From positions 1 through 34,165 of the forward strand of contig JAQTOZ010000008.1 of NCBI GenBank assembly GCA_028713205.1: a DNA stretch of 34,165 bases. Direction: 5' to 3'. A program made the position numbers and the translations under genes. This document shows positions 16,893 through 24,278 of this stretch, in pieces; positions within the stretch are counted from its first letter, which is position 1; every line of letters begins with the position of its first letter. The notes beneath the pieces were generated by a model that ran no database searches, was not told the DNA's origin, and worked only from the letters and a program-made list of their open reading frames with translations. The DNA comes from Candidatus Omnitrophota bacterium. GTDB taxonomy: Bacteria > Omnitrophota > Omnitrophia > Omnitrophales > Aquincolibacteriaceae.

Positions 16893-17308
16893 CGGTCTCC
16901 TCCCTCGTTGCCTTCGCCCCAACACACAACGTTTGACCTCACACGCACTTCACCTTGAAACCACTTATAGCGTAAACTCGGAAGAGTCAGATGAGAATAG
17001 CAGCGGCTCACTTTTGATTGACTTTATCCCACTACGTCTCTCTCGTATCGAGAACGCTATCCGCGCTTGTCTCACGATCGGCCCCCCAGACCTGAGGCAA
17101 TCAATGCTTGTGCAATGACTATCCGTCCCGCGTTGAAATCCGTAAATTGGCGTGGACCGCCTTTTTTTGATTTTTGTCTACCCGTGATTTGGGCAGATAC
17201 CTTCGGAAGTTATCTGGAAGGTTATACGTAAAGACACGGCGGCATTGGATTTAATTTATCGGATGAATGCCATACAGCGACATGGGGAGTACCAAAACGG
17301 AGCGGATT
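16893..17308. other. intergenic region without detected gene
   Basis: About 415 bases between the FAD-reductase start and the stop of the next leftward gene. No open frame with a plausible start site, no clear hairpin terminator, and no convincing promoter pair could be seen. It should contain the promoter of the FAD-reductase and downstream redox genes. Confidence 0.4.
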
Positions 17309-17827
17309 CTATCTTTCTTTTGTTTCGGCTGTCTCGGCTTTAATCCTTTTAATTTCGTCACCCGTAAAATTCGGGCCGAGTAAAAGCGCGGGGCTATCGA
17401 TCACCACTAAAATAGTGGGTGCATCACGAAGCTCGCCGTTGATCACAATGCCCAGCCTTGGACCGCTAAGTTCACCGTCCCGATATTTTCCCAGATGATT
17501 GGCGGTATAAACAGCCAACGCCTTTCTTTGCGCTTCGTCCAAAACCGCCCAGACGGCGTCATCTTGAGATTGAATGGACCGCACCTTGAGCTTTTTAATA
17601 TCCGATATCGCGATCACGTCCGTGTTTGAGACGTAAAGCGTGTCTTCAGTATGCGTGGTGCGGTTTTTCAATACCAGCGGAGTGAAACCTTCTGCCGGTT
17701 TCTCGCTGACCTCTTTGATTTGCACCGTCACACCGGCCGGACCGGTTGTTTCAGCCAGCACAGCCCCGGAATAACAACTCAACACAAAAAGGATCGTTAA
17801 AACAAACAACCCTGCTCTTTCTTCCAT
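17309..17827 (-). CDS. exported protein resembling the SecD P1 head subdomain
   Basis: A 172-residue protein with an N-terminal signal peptide (LFVLTILFVLSCYSGAVLAE). GGAGGG at eight bases supports the ATG at 17827. The mature protein shows the elements of the periplasmic P1 head of SecD: VSNTDVIAISDIKKLKV, a helix (VLDEAQRKALAVYTANHLGK), the strands RLGIVINGELRDAPTI, and NFTGDEIKRI at the end. The pairs GPxLGIVINGE..DAP and the closing NFT-x-x-E match the SecD pattern (L-A-I-V-L-D-G...S-A-P and FT-x-x-E-A). The twelve-helix export channel is absent. A role in preprotein translocation is not implied; a peptide- or lipid-binding exported protein is as likely. Confidence 0.85.
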   Translation of the reverse strand: MEERAGLFVLTILFVLSCYSGAVLAETTGPAGVTVQIKEVSEKPAEGFTPLVLKNRTTHTEDTLYVSNTDVIAISDIKKLKVRSIQSQDDAVWAVLDEAQRKALAVYTANHLGKYRDGELSGPRLGIVINGELRDAPTILVVIDSPALLLGPNFTGDEIKRIKAETAETKER

Positions 17828-17995
17828 GGCGAATCCCTCCACCCCTTTGCGCATAAAATGCCCTCCACGTAAAACCCATGTTTTTCTCTGAGCAACCGAT
17901 TCTAGGGTCAATTCCCCCCCCCAACCTAGCCGGCTTTTTTGTTTTGGTCAATAACACGAATCGGCCCATCCTTTTTGAACACCAGCTCGGACAGG

Positions 17996-18781
17996 CTATT
18001 TCTTACAAAAATAGATTGCTTCACCGGACATGAGAGCGTATTCGCGAATCTTGTTTTCACCCAAGTTTTTGATGTAGTCATCGACCTTAACTTTGAATCC
18101 AACTCCTTCCAAGCGATCTTTATAATCAATGCCGTACTTTCTCACATGGTCCTTTTGGCCAAAAATACGCGCCCGCTCCTCCGGCAAAACGACCTTCTCG
18201 TCTTCGAATGTTTTTCCACACAATATAGGAACTTGCAGGATCGCCCACCCCCCGGGTTTTAACACCCGATACAATTCGTTCATCGCTTTGCGATCATCCG
18301 GGATATGCTCCAAAACATGCGTGCATAAAATGACATCATACGCACCGTTTTCCTCCGGAATATGGGTGATGTCCATCTTGACCATTGCGATTTCCGAAGA
18401 AAGATCAGCGCTGGTATATCTCAGATTCGGCATGTCCTTGAAAATCTTTTGGAAAACAGGTTCGGGGGCAAAATGCAAAACTTTGTGGGGACGGTCAAAA
18501 AAATCGGTTTGGTTGCGGAGATACAACCACAGCAAACGGTGCCGCTCTAAAGAACCGCAAAAAGGACACAGGGCATTCAGGCGGGCCGGATGCCCGGCGG
18601 GACGCATCGTTCGAAATCTCCACCCGCAAATAGGACATTGATATTTAAAACCGAAATAAATCATGCCGTTTAGCACACGAAAAATTTCCGGGGGCATCAT
18701 TTCCGTTGCGGCTGATTTTAGGGACCTCATCATCACTCTGCCTTCGAAAGGGGCCGACTGCCGGTCACGCTTTTTTATCAT
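17996..18781 (-). CDS. SAM-dependent methyltransferase with N-terminal zinc ribbon
   Basis: A 261-residue protein. A four-cysteine zinc ribbon (CPICG at 49-53 and CPFCG at about 72-76) is followed by a class I methyltransferase fold: KVLHFAPEP (motif I region, lacking the usual GxGxG), YTSADLSSE with its acidic strand-2 end, MDITHIPEENGAYDVILCTHVLEHI (post motif, spans motifs II-III in meaning), and the MNELYRVLKPGGWAIL motif. The same layout is seen in methyltransferases encoded in cell-wall and glycan loci. Its start codon overlaps the stop of the preceding membrane protein gene in an ATGA junction, so translation is coupled. Substrate unknown. Confidence 0.92.
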   Translation of the reverse strand: MIKKRDRQSAPFEGRVMMRSLKSAATEMMPPEIFRVLNGMIYFGFKYQCPICGWRFRTMRPAGHPARLNALCPFCGSLERHRLLWLYLRNQTDFFDRPHKVLHFAPEPVFQKIFKDMPNLRYTSADLSSEIAMVKMDITHIPEENGAYDVILCTHVLEHIPDDRKAMNELYRVLKPGGWAILQVPILCGKTFEDEKVVLPEERARIFGQKDHVRKYGIDYKDRLEGVGFKVKVDDYIKNLGENKIREYALMSGEAIYFCKK

Positions 18782-19260
18782 TCCGCCGTTTTCTGGTGCG
18801 GTAATTTGAGCAGGAGATAATTATTTTTGACGAAAAGGGTGATGGCGATAAGACAGAAAAGAAAGCCGATAAAAAAAATAACATTCTCCGTTTTGGCATC
18901 GTTCAAAATCCGGTAAGGCAGCTTCACGAGTTCAATCGTCACTTCCATAAAAAGTCCGATCAGCAGGTAGGAAAGACCGTAAAAGTGACACAGCTTGTCC
19001 GTGGCCTCCTGCCTGACGCTTTCCAACCGGGGATACAGTTTAAAAACCTTCATGAGGGTATCCCGTTCTTCCAGTGCGACACCGTAGGCAACAAAAATGG
19101 TCGCAACGCCTTCCAACAAGTTCTCAATTACCGCGCTATTCTCAATCAAATCACTCAGGAGGAGGGAGGCATCCCAGAGTGTCACGAAAGTAATAACGGC
19201 GAGAACAACATTTAAAGCAAAAATCGCAAAGCGGTGCGTCAAATAATATCCGATGTTCAT
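18778..19260 (-). CDS. membrane protein, function unknown
   Basis: A 160-residue protein with four hydrophobic segments: FAIFALNVVLAVITFVTLW (12-30), an amphipathic pair near 44-60 (LLEGVATIFVAYGVAL), LSYLLIGLFMEVTIELVK (95-112) and VIFFIGFLFCLIAITLFV (126-143). A charged loop (EERDTLMKVFKLYPRLESVRQEA) lies between the second and third. No family is recognised. It ends by overlapping the methyltransferase start, so the two are expressed together and may act on the same envelope substrate. Confidence 0.82.
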   Translation of the reverse strand: MNIGYYLTHRFAIFALNVVLAVITFVTLWDASLLLSDLIENSAVIENLLEGVATIFVAYGVALEERDTLMKVFKLYPRLESVRQEATDKLCHFYGLSYLLIGLFMEVTIELVKLPYRILNDAKTENVIFFIGFLFCLIAITLFVKNNYLLLKLPHQKTAE

Positions 19261-19402
19261 GTCCTATTCTCCAGATCGATCAACCGTTAAGGGCATTGGG
19301 ACTTAGGATCAAATCAACACACCTTACACGTCCGGCAAACATGCTGATTTTAATTCAAGGGCAGGAAAAATCCAGATAAAAAGCGTAGCACGGAGTGAGG
19401 CG

Positions 19403-19438
19403 CTCCGGCTACGTTCAGGAAGCTGAGCGCAGCCGGAG
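19403..19438. repeat. inverted repeat in gap upstream of the membrane protein gene
   Basis: CTCCGGCT (19403-19410) and AGCCGGAG (19431-19438) form an exact 8-bp inverted repeat with a 20-base spacer, flanked by CGTAGC and related partial palindromes. It lies in the 337-base gap (19261-19597), which has no supported gene. It could be a small dispersed palindromic element. Confidence 0.4.
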
Positions 19439-19563
19439 AACCAAAGCCCACGTCAAACGATCCCCTTCGTGGACATCTTTCGCAATTGAAGAAAATTCCG
19501 TGGGACGAGGAGTTCGCTACCTCAGGGATTGGGGAATCCCCAAAATCCTGTTTCAGGAACTTC

Positions 19564-19588
19564 CGGCCCGCAATCTTTCCGCGGGCCG
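19564..19588 (-). terminator. possible terminator of the small zinc-ribbon gene
   Basis: CGGCCCGC (19564-19571) pairs with GCGGGCCG (19581-19588) around a nine-base loop, ten bases after the stop of the zinc-ribbon gene. The stem is strong but no T-run follows on the minus strand, so it may be an mRNA-stabilising hairpin instead. Confidence 0.45.
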
Positions 19589-19597
19589 ATGTTTCTT

Positions 19598-19762
19598 TTA
19601 ACGGCCGCCGTCTTTACGCTTTGAAAAACAATCTTTGCAATAAACGGGACGATCGCCACTCGGCTTAAAAGGAACCTCGCACTCTTTTTTGCAATCCGCG
19701 CAAGTCGCCTTGTGCATTTCCCTCGGACGCCCACCGAAATCTCCACCTGGTCTAAAACCCAT
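19598..19762 (-). CDS. small zinc-ribbon protein (54 residues)
   Basis: A 54-residue protein starting MGFRPGGDFG. It has CADC (21-24) and CKDCF (42-46), with a third Cys at 28 (KKEC) and the conserved core VPFKPSGDRPVYC. This pattern (H-x-A-x-C-x-x-C...VPF-x-P...PVYC-x-x-C) is the small CxxC-CxxC zinc-ribbon family common in Omnitrophota, Patescibacteria and many deltaproteobacterial genomes. A near-perfect ribosome-binding site, AGGAGGAGAAT, sits immediately upstream of the ATG. Zn2+ binding by the two Cys pairs is expected, nucleic-acid or protein contact is inferred. The N-terminal Gly/Arg run may bind RNA. Confidence 0.88.
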   Translation of the reverse strand: MGFRPGGDFGGRPREMHKATCADCKKECEVPFKPSGDRPVYCKDCFSKRKDGGR

Positions 19763-19806
19763 ATTCTCCTCCTTTGTTGTGTTAACTAAATAGTAAACTC
19801 AGATTC

Positions 19807-20325
19807 CTAATTCTCCACAGCATGATCCAGCGCGGACATCACCAAAGGGTTGATTTTGGATGCATCCCCAAGGTTTTTCCGGATAATCCGCACCGTTTCA
19901 TTCAAGGTCATTTTCAACACGACCGCAAGTTCTCCGACGAGCCCATGGACGGAACGCTCCATGCGCCGGCGGTTCTTCAAATCCTTGACTGTCCTGTCTA
20001 CCCGCGAAAAGGAAAAGATCTCCTTGGCGAGATAGGAGGCTTCGTATTCAGAGCCCTCCGCAAGCGGAGCGCTATTGCCGTCTCCTAAATATTTCAGGAT
20101 CCCTTTGGCCTCCATGGTGGAAACGAGCGAATGAAAGCCGGAGGCCTGCACATTGACGGCGGGAATAATAAAACGCACTTTCGTCTTATTCGCGGAGCTC
20201 GGCTCCAAAGCATAAAACAGGACTTCTTTGCCGGCCTCGATTTGCCGCGTCAATTGTTTCACACGGCATAACCCATGCGCCGCGTGATAAAGCAAATTTC
20301 CTTGAACAATTTTCGTCTGAATCAT
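19807..20325 (-). CDS. CarD/CdnL/TRCF-type transcription factor
   Basis: A 172-residue protein with a CarD-like N-terminal RNA-polymerase-interaction domain. GNLLYHAAHGLCRVKQL is a variant of the usual G-x-x-V-x-Y-P-x-H-G-x-G-x-V motif. YALEP, the loop KVRFIIPAVNV and the following helical C-terminal domain (VDRTVKDLKNRRRMERSV, LNETVRIIRKNLG) complete the family layout. CarD proteins bind the RNAP beta subunit and stabilise the open complex at rRNA and other promoters. It differs from classic CarD in the HAAHGL instead of YPxHGV sequence. It lies 44 bases upstream of the zinc-ribbon gene on the same strand and may be its transcription partner. Confidence 0.88.
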   Translation of the reverse strand: MIQTKIVQGNLLYHAAHGLCRVKQLTRQIEAGKEVLFYALEPSSANKTKVRFIIPAVNVQASGFHSLVSTMEAKGILKYLGDGNSAPLAEGSEYEASYLAKEIFSFSRVDRTVKDLKNRRRMERSVHGLVGELAVVLKMTLNETVRIIRKNLGDASKINPLVMSALDHAVEN

Positions 20326-20427
20326 ACCGCTCTTTTCCGCATCATTTTTTTTGGCACACTGACATAATCACTTCTCTGACAGGGCGATTTCCCAAGTCTT
20401 TAGTTCTGGCCTACAGGTATGCACCGC

Positions 20428-20601
20428 TTAGGTGATCGAAGGCGGGTTTTGCTCGACCGTCTCTGTCGGAACACCGGAACTCTCCTGGCCTGGCAAAGCG
20501 TCCTGTGCTCTTTTCTGCAAACGTTTATTCCGCTTTTCTTCCTGTTTTTTCTTCCTCAATTCTTCTTTTCTTCTTTTGTCCCTCTGAAAATTCTGCCGCA
20601 T
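20428..20601 (-). CDS. small basic coiled-coil-like protein (57 residues)
   Basis: The chain starts MRQNFQRDKRRKEELRKKKQ and is dominated by Lys, Arg and Glu, with a long predicted helix through about residue 35 and an acidic, Pro/Thr-containing tail. AAGGACGGCT upstream of the ATG (20601) is a good ribosome-binding site; a TTG start six codons upstream is less likely. Similar short KxEExRKKK proteins are common in uncultured bacterial genomes without known function; RNA or ribosome binding is possible. It precedes the CarD-type gene by 102 bases. Confidence 0.65.
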   Translation of the reverse strand: MRQNFQRDKRRKEELRKKKQEEKRNKRLQKRAQDALPGQESSGVPTETVEQNPPSIT

Positions 20602-20887
20602 AGCCGTCCTTTTTGGCAAACCCTTATTCCACGTTGTTGGCCCAGTTGGCCCATGGCTCAGCTTGCCGTTCGCATTAGCTTATCACGATATGTCACCAAA
20701 CCCTACACATTAAATTAAGTTCCATCTGTCGCTGCCATTCTCACTTGCGGCCGGCCGAACGCCTTCAGATGGACAGCCCGTATTCTTTCGATGTCTTCTT
20801 TTTTTCCTCTCGGATGAGGATCATGGCTTCTTTCGATATCGATCGGACTATTTCATCCGACACAGGGCAAAAGACGACCGGATTGGA

Positions 20888-21682
20888 TCATGGATGGGTT
20901 CTTTCCTCAAAAAGCCTGGCGACGCGGGTCACCAGATCTCCGGGGAAAAACCGGACGAGGAAAACCAGAATCTTGTTGATCAGGCCTGGGACGACCACCG
21001 TTTTCCCCTTCAGAAAACCCTGGTAGCCGGCTTTGGCGACCGATAAAGCGCCCATCATGATGAACTCTTCGCGGATATTTTGCGTATCGGTCCGAGTCTG
21101 AAAATCGGTTCGCGTCGGACCGGGACATAGCGCCGTGACGGTTACACCGGTGTCCTTCAGCTCATTGGCCAAAGCCTCCGAAAAATGTAAAACATAGGCC
21201 TTGCTGGCAAAATAACATGCCATCAAAGGGCCCGGCTGAAATGCCGCCACGGATGCCACATTCAATATTTTCCCTTTCCGGCTTTTGATCATCGGAAGGA
21301 CCAAGTGGGTCAGACCAGTTAACGACAGGATATTGAGCTGCAAGGCATCCAATTGCTCTTTTAAATTGCTCTCGGCAAACGGGCCGTAAATGCCGGTCCC
21401 GGCGTTATTGACCAGCATATCGATCGGGAGGGAGGCGCGTTGAAGTTCTTCGTAGATTTCCATCGGGGCCGAAGACCGTGCCAGGTCTTTTTCGATGACC
21501 TTCACGGAAATCCCGTGGCGGCGGATCAACTCATCGGCAAGCTGCGTCAGTTTCGGTTTATTTCTCGCCACCAAAATCAGACGGCAATGATCCTGCGCAA
21601 ACAATTTCGCAAGTTCAAGGCCGATTCCCGTCGACGCCCCCGTGATCAGGACCGTGCGATCAGCCGGGCAAAATGCCGACAT
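20888..21682 (-). CDS. short-chain dehydrogenase/reductase (SDR)
   Basis: A 264-residue classical SDR. The cofactor loop GASTGIG (15-21), NNAG (92-95) and the catalytic triad S144, Y157 and K161 (YFASK) are all present; PGPTRTDF near residue 194 is the usual post-catalytic motif. The VAR-N-K after strand 2 suggests NADP(H) preference. A hydrophobic, basic tail (LINKILVFLVRFFPGDLV) may attach it to the membrane. The ATG at 21682 lies within the end of the upstream alpha-oxoamine synthase gene (stop at 21660), with AAGGTGG before it, so the two genes overlap by 23 bases and are coupled. Reduction of the ketone made by the partner is the inferred reaction. Confidence 0.93.
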   Translation of the reverse strand: MSAFCPADRTVLITGASTGIGLELAKLFAQDHCRLILVARNKPKLTQLADELIRRHGISVKVIEKDLARSSAPMEIYEELQRASLPIDMLVNNAGTGIYGPFAESNLKEQLDALQLNILSLTGLTHLVLPMIKSRKGKILNVASVAAFQPGPLMACYFASKAYVLHFSEALANELKDTGVTVTALCPGPTRTDFQTRTDTQNIREEFIMMGALSVAKAGYQGFLKGKTVVVPGLINKILVFLVRFFPGDLVTRVARLFEERTHP

Positions 21683-22874
21683 GCTTTGCCACCTTCTCAA
21701 ACGCGGTTATGGCAAATTCGAGTTGATCAAAGCTGTGTCCGGAAGTAATGGTCGCCCGGATCCGGCTGCTGCCGGACGGAACGGCCGGGCTCAGAACCGG
21801 CAAAACAAAAACGCCTTCATCCTTCAAAGCCTTCGCCATGATCAGGGCCCTTTCATCGTCGCCGATAATGATCGGCACGATCGGCGTTTGAAGGTTCGCG
21901 GTGGGAAAACCGCGCTTCGCCAGACCCTGAATGAAATAGTTCGTATTGTCACGGAGTTTTTTCACCCGTTCGGGTTCTGCCGCGATGACTTCAAAGGAAG
22001 CTTTTGCGGCCGCAACCAACGCCGGCGGCAACGCCGCGGAAAAAATAAAAGACCGTGCGGTATGTTTGAGATAAGTAATCAACTTCGAACTGCCGGCGAT
22101 ATAGCCGCCGAGACTGGAAATGGCTTTGCTGAGAGTGCCCATCCGGACACCGATGGCATCCCGGTCATCGATTCCGAAATGCTCTTCAATGCCATGCCCG
22201 GTTTCTCCCAAGACGCCCGTGGCATGGGCTTCATCCACCATCAGTATCGCATCATATTTGCGCGAAAGCCGGATGACTTCCGGCAAGTTGACGATATCCC
22301 CTTCCATGCTGAAGACCGCGTCGACGACAATCAGCTTCCCGCAATTTTTAGGCGCTTCCGCCAATACTTTTTCGAGATCTTCCATGTCGTTGTGTTCATA
22401 CCGGACAAACTTCGCGCGGGAAAGCGCGCAACCGTCCATAATGCTCGCGTGGTTGAGCTTGTCACAAATGACCACGTCATTTCTTCCGGCCAACGCGGAA
22501 ATCGTTCCCAGATTGGTCACATACCCGCTGGGGAAAACCATGGCTTCATCGGTTTTTTTAAATTGAGCGATCGTTTTCTCAAGCTCTGTGTGTATCCTCG
22601 TTGTGCCGGAAAGAAAACGCGCGCCTTGTGTACCGGTACCAAACTCGGTCAGTGCCGATTGGGCGGCCTGCCGGACCTTCGGATGATTCAACAAATCGAG
22701 ATAGGCGTAGGATGAGAGCTGCAGCAGCTGATGCCCATCAATGGTAACGTAACCGTCGCGTATTTCATCTGCAATTTGCATGTACGGATAAATGCCACTT
22801 TCCTTACCCGCTCGTATCCGTTCATTGATCTGCTCCATGCGAGCGTAAATGGGATTCCCGAGACGCTGAGTCAT
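21660..22874 (-). CDS. alpha-oxoamine synthase (AONS/KBL/serine palmitoyltransferase superfamily)
   Basis: A 404-residue PLP enzyme that condenses an amino acid with an acyl-thioester and releases CO2, giving an aminoketone. Seen: H142 in NHASI (stacks on PLP), the aspartate pair region VDEAHATGVLG (D214, H217), the PLP lysine K250 in GTLSKAISSLGG, and the FSAALPP stretch. The N-terminal GIYPYMQI and the HNDMEDLEK, VDAVFSMEGD stretches resemble bacterial serine palmitoyltransferases and 2-amino-3-ketobutyrate CoA ligases rather than BioF. AAAGGACC precedes the ATG. It overlaps an SDR gene, as expected for a sphingoid-type two-step pathway, but an amino-acid catabolic role (KBL-like, with threonine dehydrogenase) is also possible. 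Confidence 0.93.
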   Translation of the reverse strand: MTQRLGNPIYARMEQINERIRAGKESGIYPYMQIADEIRDGYVTIDGHQLLQLSSYAYLDLLNHPKVRQAAQSALTEFGTGTQGARFLSGTTRIHTELEKTIAQFKKTDEAMVFPSGYVTNLGTISALAGRNDVVICDKLNHASIMDGCALSRAKFVRYEHNDMEDLEKVLAEAPKNCGKLIVVDAVFSMEGDIVNLPEVIRLSRKYDAILMVDEAHATGVLGETGHGIEEHFGIDDRDAIGVRMGTLSKAISSLGGYIAGSSKLITYLKHTARSFIFSAALPPALVAAAKASFEVIAAEPERVKKLRDNTNYFIQGLAKRGFPTANLQTPIVPIIIGDDERALIMAKALKDEGVFVLPVLSPAVPSGSSRIRATITSGHSFDQLEFAITAFEKVAKHVGILPG

Positions 22875-23273
22875 GTTTGGTCCTTTATGGCTATGCCTTA
22901 GGTTAAAAAAAGCGATCTTGGAACTGTCCGATTTAAAAATAAAGAATACTACTCCGGAGCGGAAGCTTCAAGAATTATAAAGCGCCGTGTCCAGCCGATT
23001 CGGTTTCTGCGTCTCCGGTATCCGCGAAACTTTCCGGAATAAAAAAAGATGCCATCGCGCGCTTCGGGTATTAAGAACCTCCGGATTCATTCGTAAAAAA
23101 ATCCGGGATCATTTCCGAAGGGCTGTCCGCGCGTTCATCGATCATAAAAGATCGTCAGATGATCCGAACGCAGGAATGAACGGGACTCCCTCCCGGCAGC
23201 AGAAAATGGCCGAATGATCACAAGCTGTATTTGCGGCGGGCTTGTCCTTTGGGGAAGTGCCCGGAAAACTCGG
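22875..23273. other. intergenic region without detected gene
   Basis: About 400 bases between two leftward genes. Two consecutive tiny minus-strand frames (24 and 26 codons, at about 23075-23150 and 22980-23060) are separated by one stop, but lack ribosome-binding sites, so no gene is called. The promoter of the alpha-oxoamine synthase must be here; no clear -35/-10 pair was seen. Confidence 0.4.
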
Positions 23274-24224
23274 TTATTCTTTAGACGGAAGATAGGGACA
23301 TTTTTGTGATGCGGCAAGGATCGCGCAACTTTCATCGCAGGGGATGATCCGCGCGGTCGCTTCGCACCCGGGGATATTGTTACGCAGGTCTTTTTCGATT
23401 TCGCTCGAGATCCGGTGCGCTTCGGGGAAAGACATCCGGCACGGCAACACCACGTCGCACTCCACGAATTTTTTCCGACCGGAACTCCGGCTGCGGATAT
23501 CGCGGAATTCACAGCACTGCCCCATATATTTCCCGAGCTGTTTGATGACTTCCATTTTGCTCCCTTCTTCCAGGGAAGCGTCCAGGAGCTTTAAGAAAGC
23601 GTGACGGCTCATCTCGAAGGAAGGCACGGTGATCCAAATGCTGACGATGAGAGTGGCCACAGGGTCCAAATACATCGTCCACGGTCTCAAAAAGGTCGGC
23701 GCCAAAAGGATCGCAAGCAGGAAGGCCCCGGCAATCGTCAGGGAAATAAAACCTTCCAGGCGGTAATGGATCCCTTCCGCGCGAACCGCCGGAGAGGCGC
23801 AAATCTTTGCCATCGAAAGGATCCAGGCCGAACCTAAAAAGTTTACAATCACGCTGATGATACTGAAGCCAAAACCCAGCCAAGGCATGGTTATTTCCGA
23901 GGTGTGGGCAAGATGAAGGACAGCCTGGACTGACATTACCAGTGCAATCCCGATCAGGACAATCCCCTCAAGGGCTTCGCAGACATGCTCGATCTTCCCG
24001 TACCCGTAATTATGAGCAAGGTCCGCCGGCCGGTTGGAGACCTTGACCGAGTAATAGAAAATGACGGAAACAATAAGCCCGACTACGGTAATGCCGAGAT
24101 CGGTTGCGATGGCCAGCGAATGGACAAGAAGCAACGCCGTGAGTTTGACGGTAAACAACACGATGTTCCCGAACAAACTGATCTGCGCGGCTTTGAACAT
24201 CGCCACCTGTTTGGATCCTTTCAT
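23274..24224 (-). CDS. cation diffusion facilitator (CDF) family transporter
   Basis: A 316-residue CDF protein, an inner-membrane divalent-metal exporter driven by protons. It has the six hydrophobic helices, the HNYGYGKIE motif (71-79), a cytoplasmic C-terminal domain from about residue 225 (FVECDVVLPCRMSFPEAHRIS) and a Cys-rich tail (CCEF, PCDESC, CPYL). In the canonical transport site (YiiP D45, D49, H153, D157) this protein appears to have D42, T46, H153 and E157, so one Asp is replaced by Thr and another by Glu. That suggests altered metal choice or a regulatory role. The start ATG lies within an AAGG-containing leader. Followed by the antiporter gene upstream; both are leftward. Confidence 0.92.
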   Translation of the reverse strand: MKGSKQVAMFKAAQISLFGNIVLFTVKLTALLLVHSLAIATDLGITVVGLIVSVIFYYSVKVSNRPADLAHNYGYGKIEHVCEALEGIVLIGIALVMSVQAVLHLAHTSEITMPWLGFGFSIISVIVNFLGSAWILSMAKICASPAVRAEGIHYRLEGFISLTIAGAFLLAILLAPTFLRPWTMYLDPVATLIVSIWITVPSFEMSRHAFLKLLDASLEEGSKMEVIKQLGKYMGQCCEFRDIRSRSSGRKKFVECDVVLPCRMSFPEAHRISSEIEKDLRNNIPGCEATARIIPCDESCAILAASQKCPYLPSKE

Positions 24225-24278
24225 CCCGGATCAACCTTTCTTTTTTAGAAACACGTGATTTAAAAATGAAGGGGTATT

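Noticed and set aside
18627-18639. Exact AATGTCCTATTTG on the minus strand, identical to the insertion-sequence end motif
   Set aside because: It lies inside the methyltransferase gene, where these bases encode the conserved zinc-ribbon residues CPIC; a chance match.
22980-23150. Two tiny minus-strand frames (24 and 26 codons) separated by one stop
   Set aside because: No ribosome-binding sites and no similarity to a known family; could be chance in an intergenic gap.
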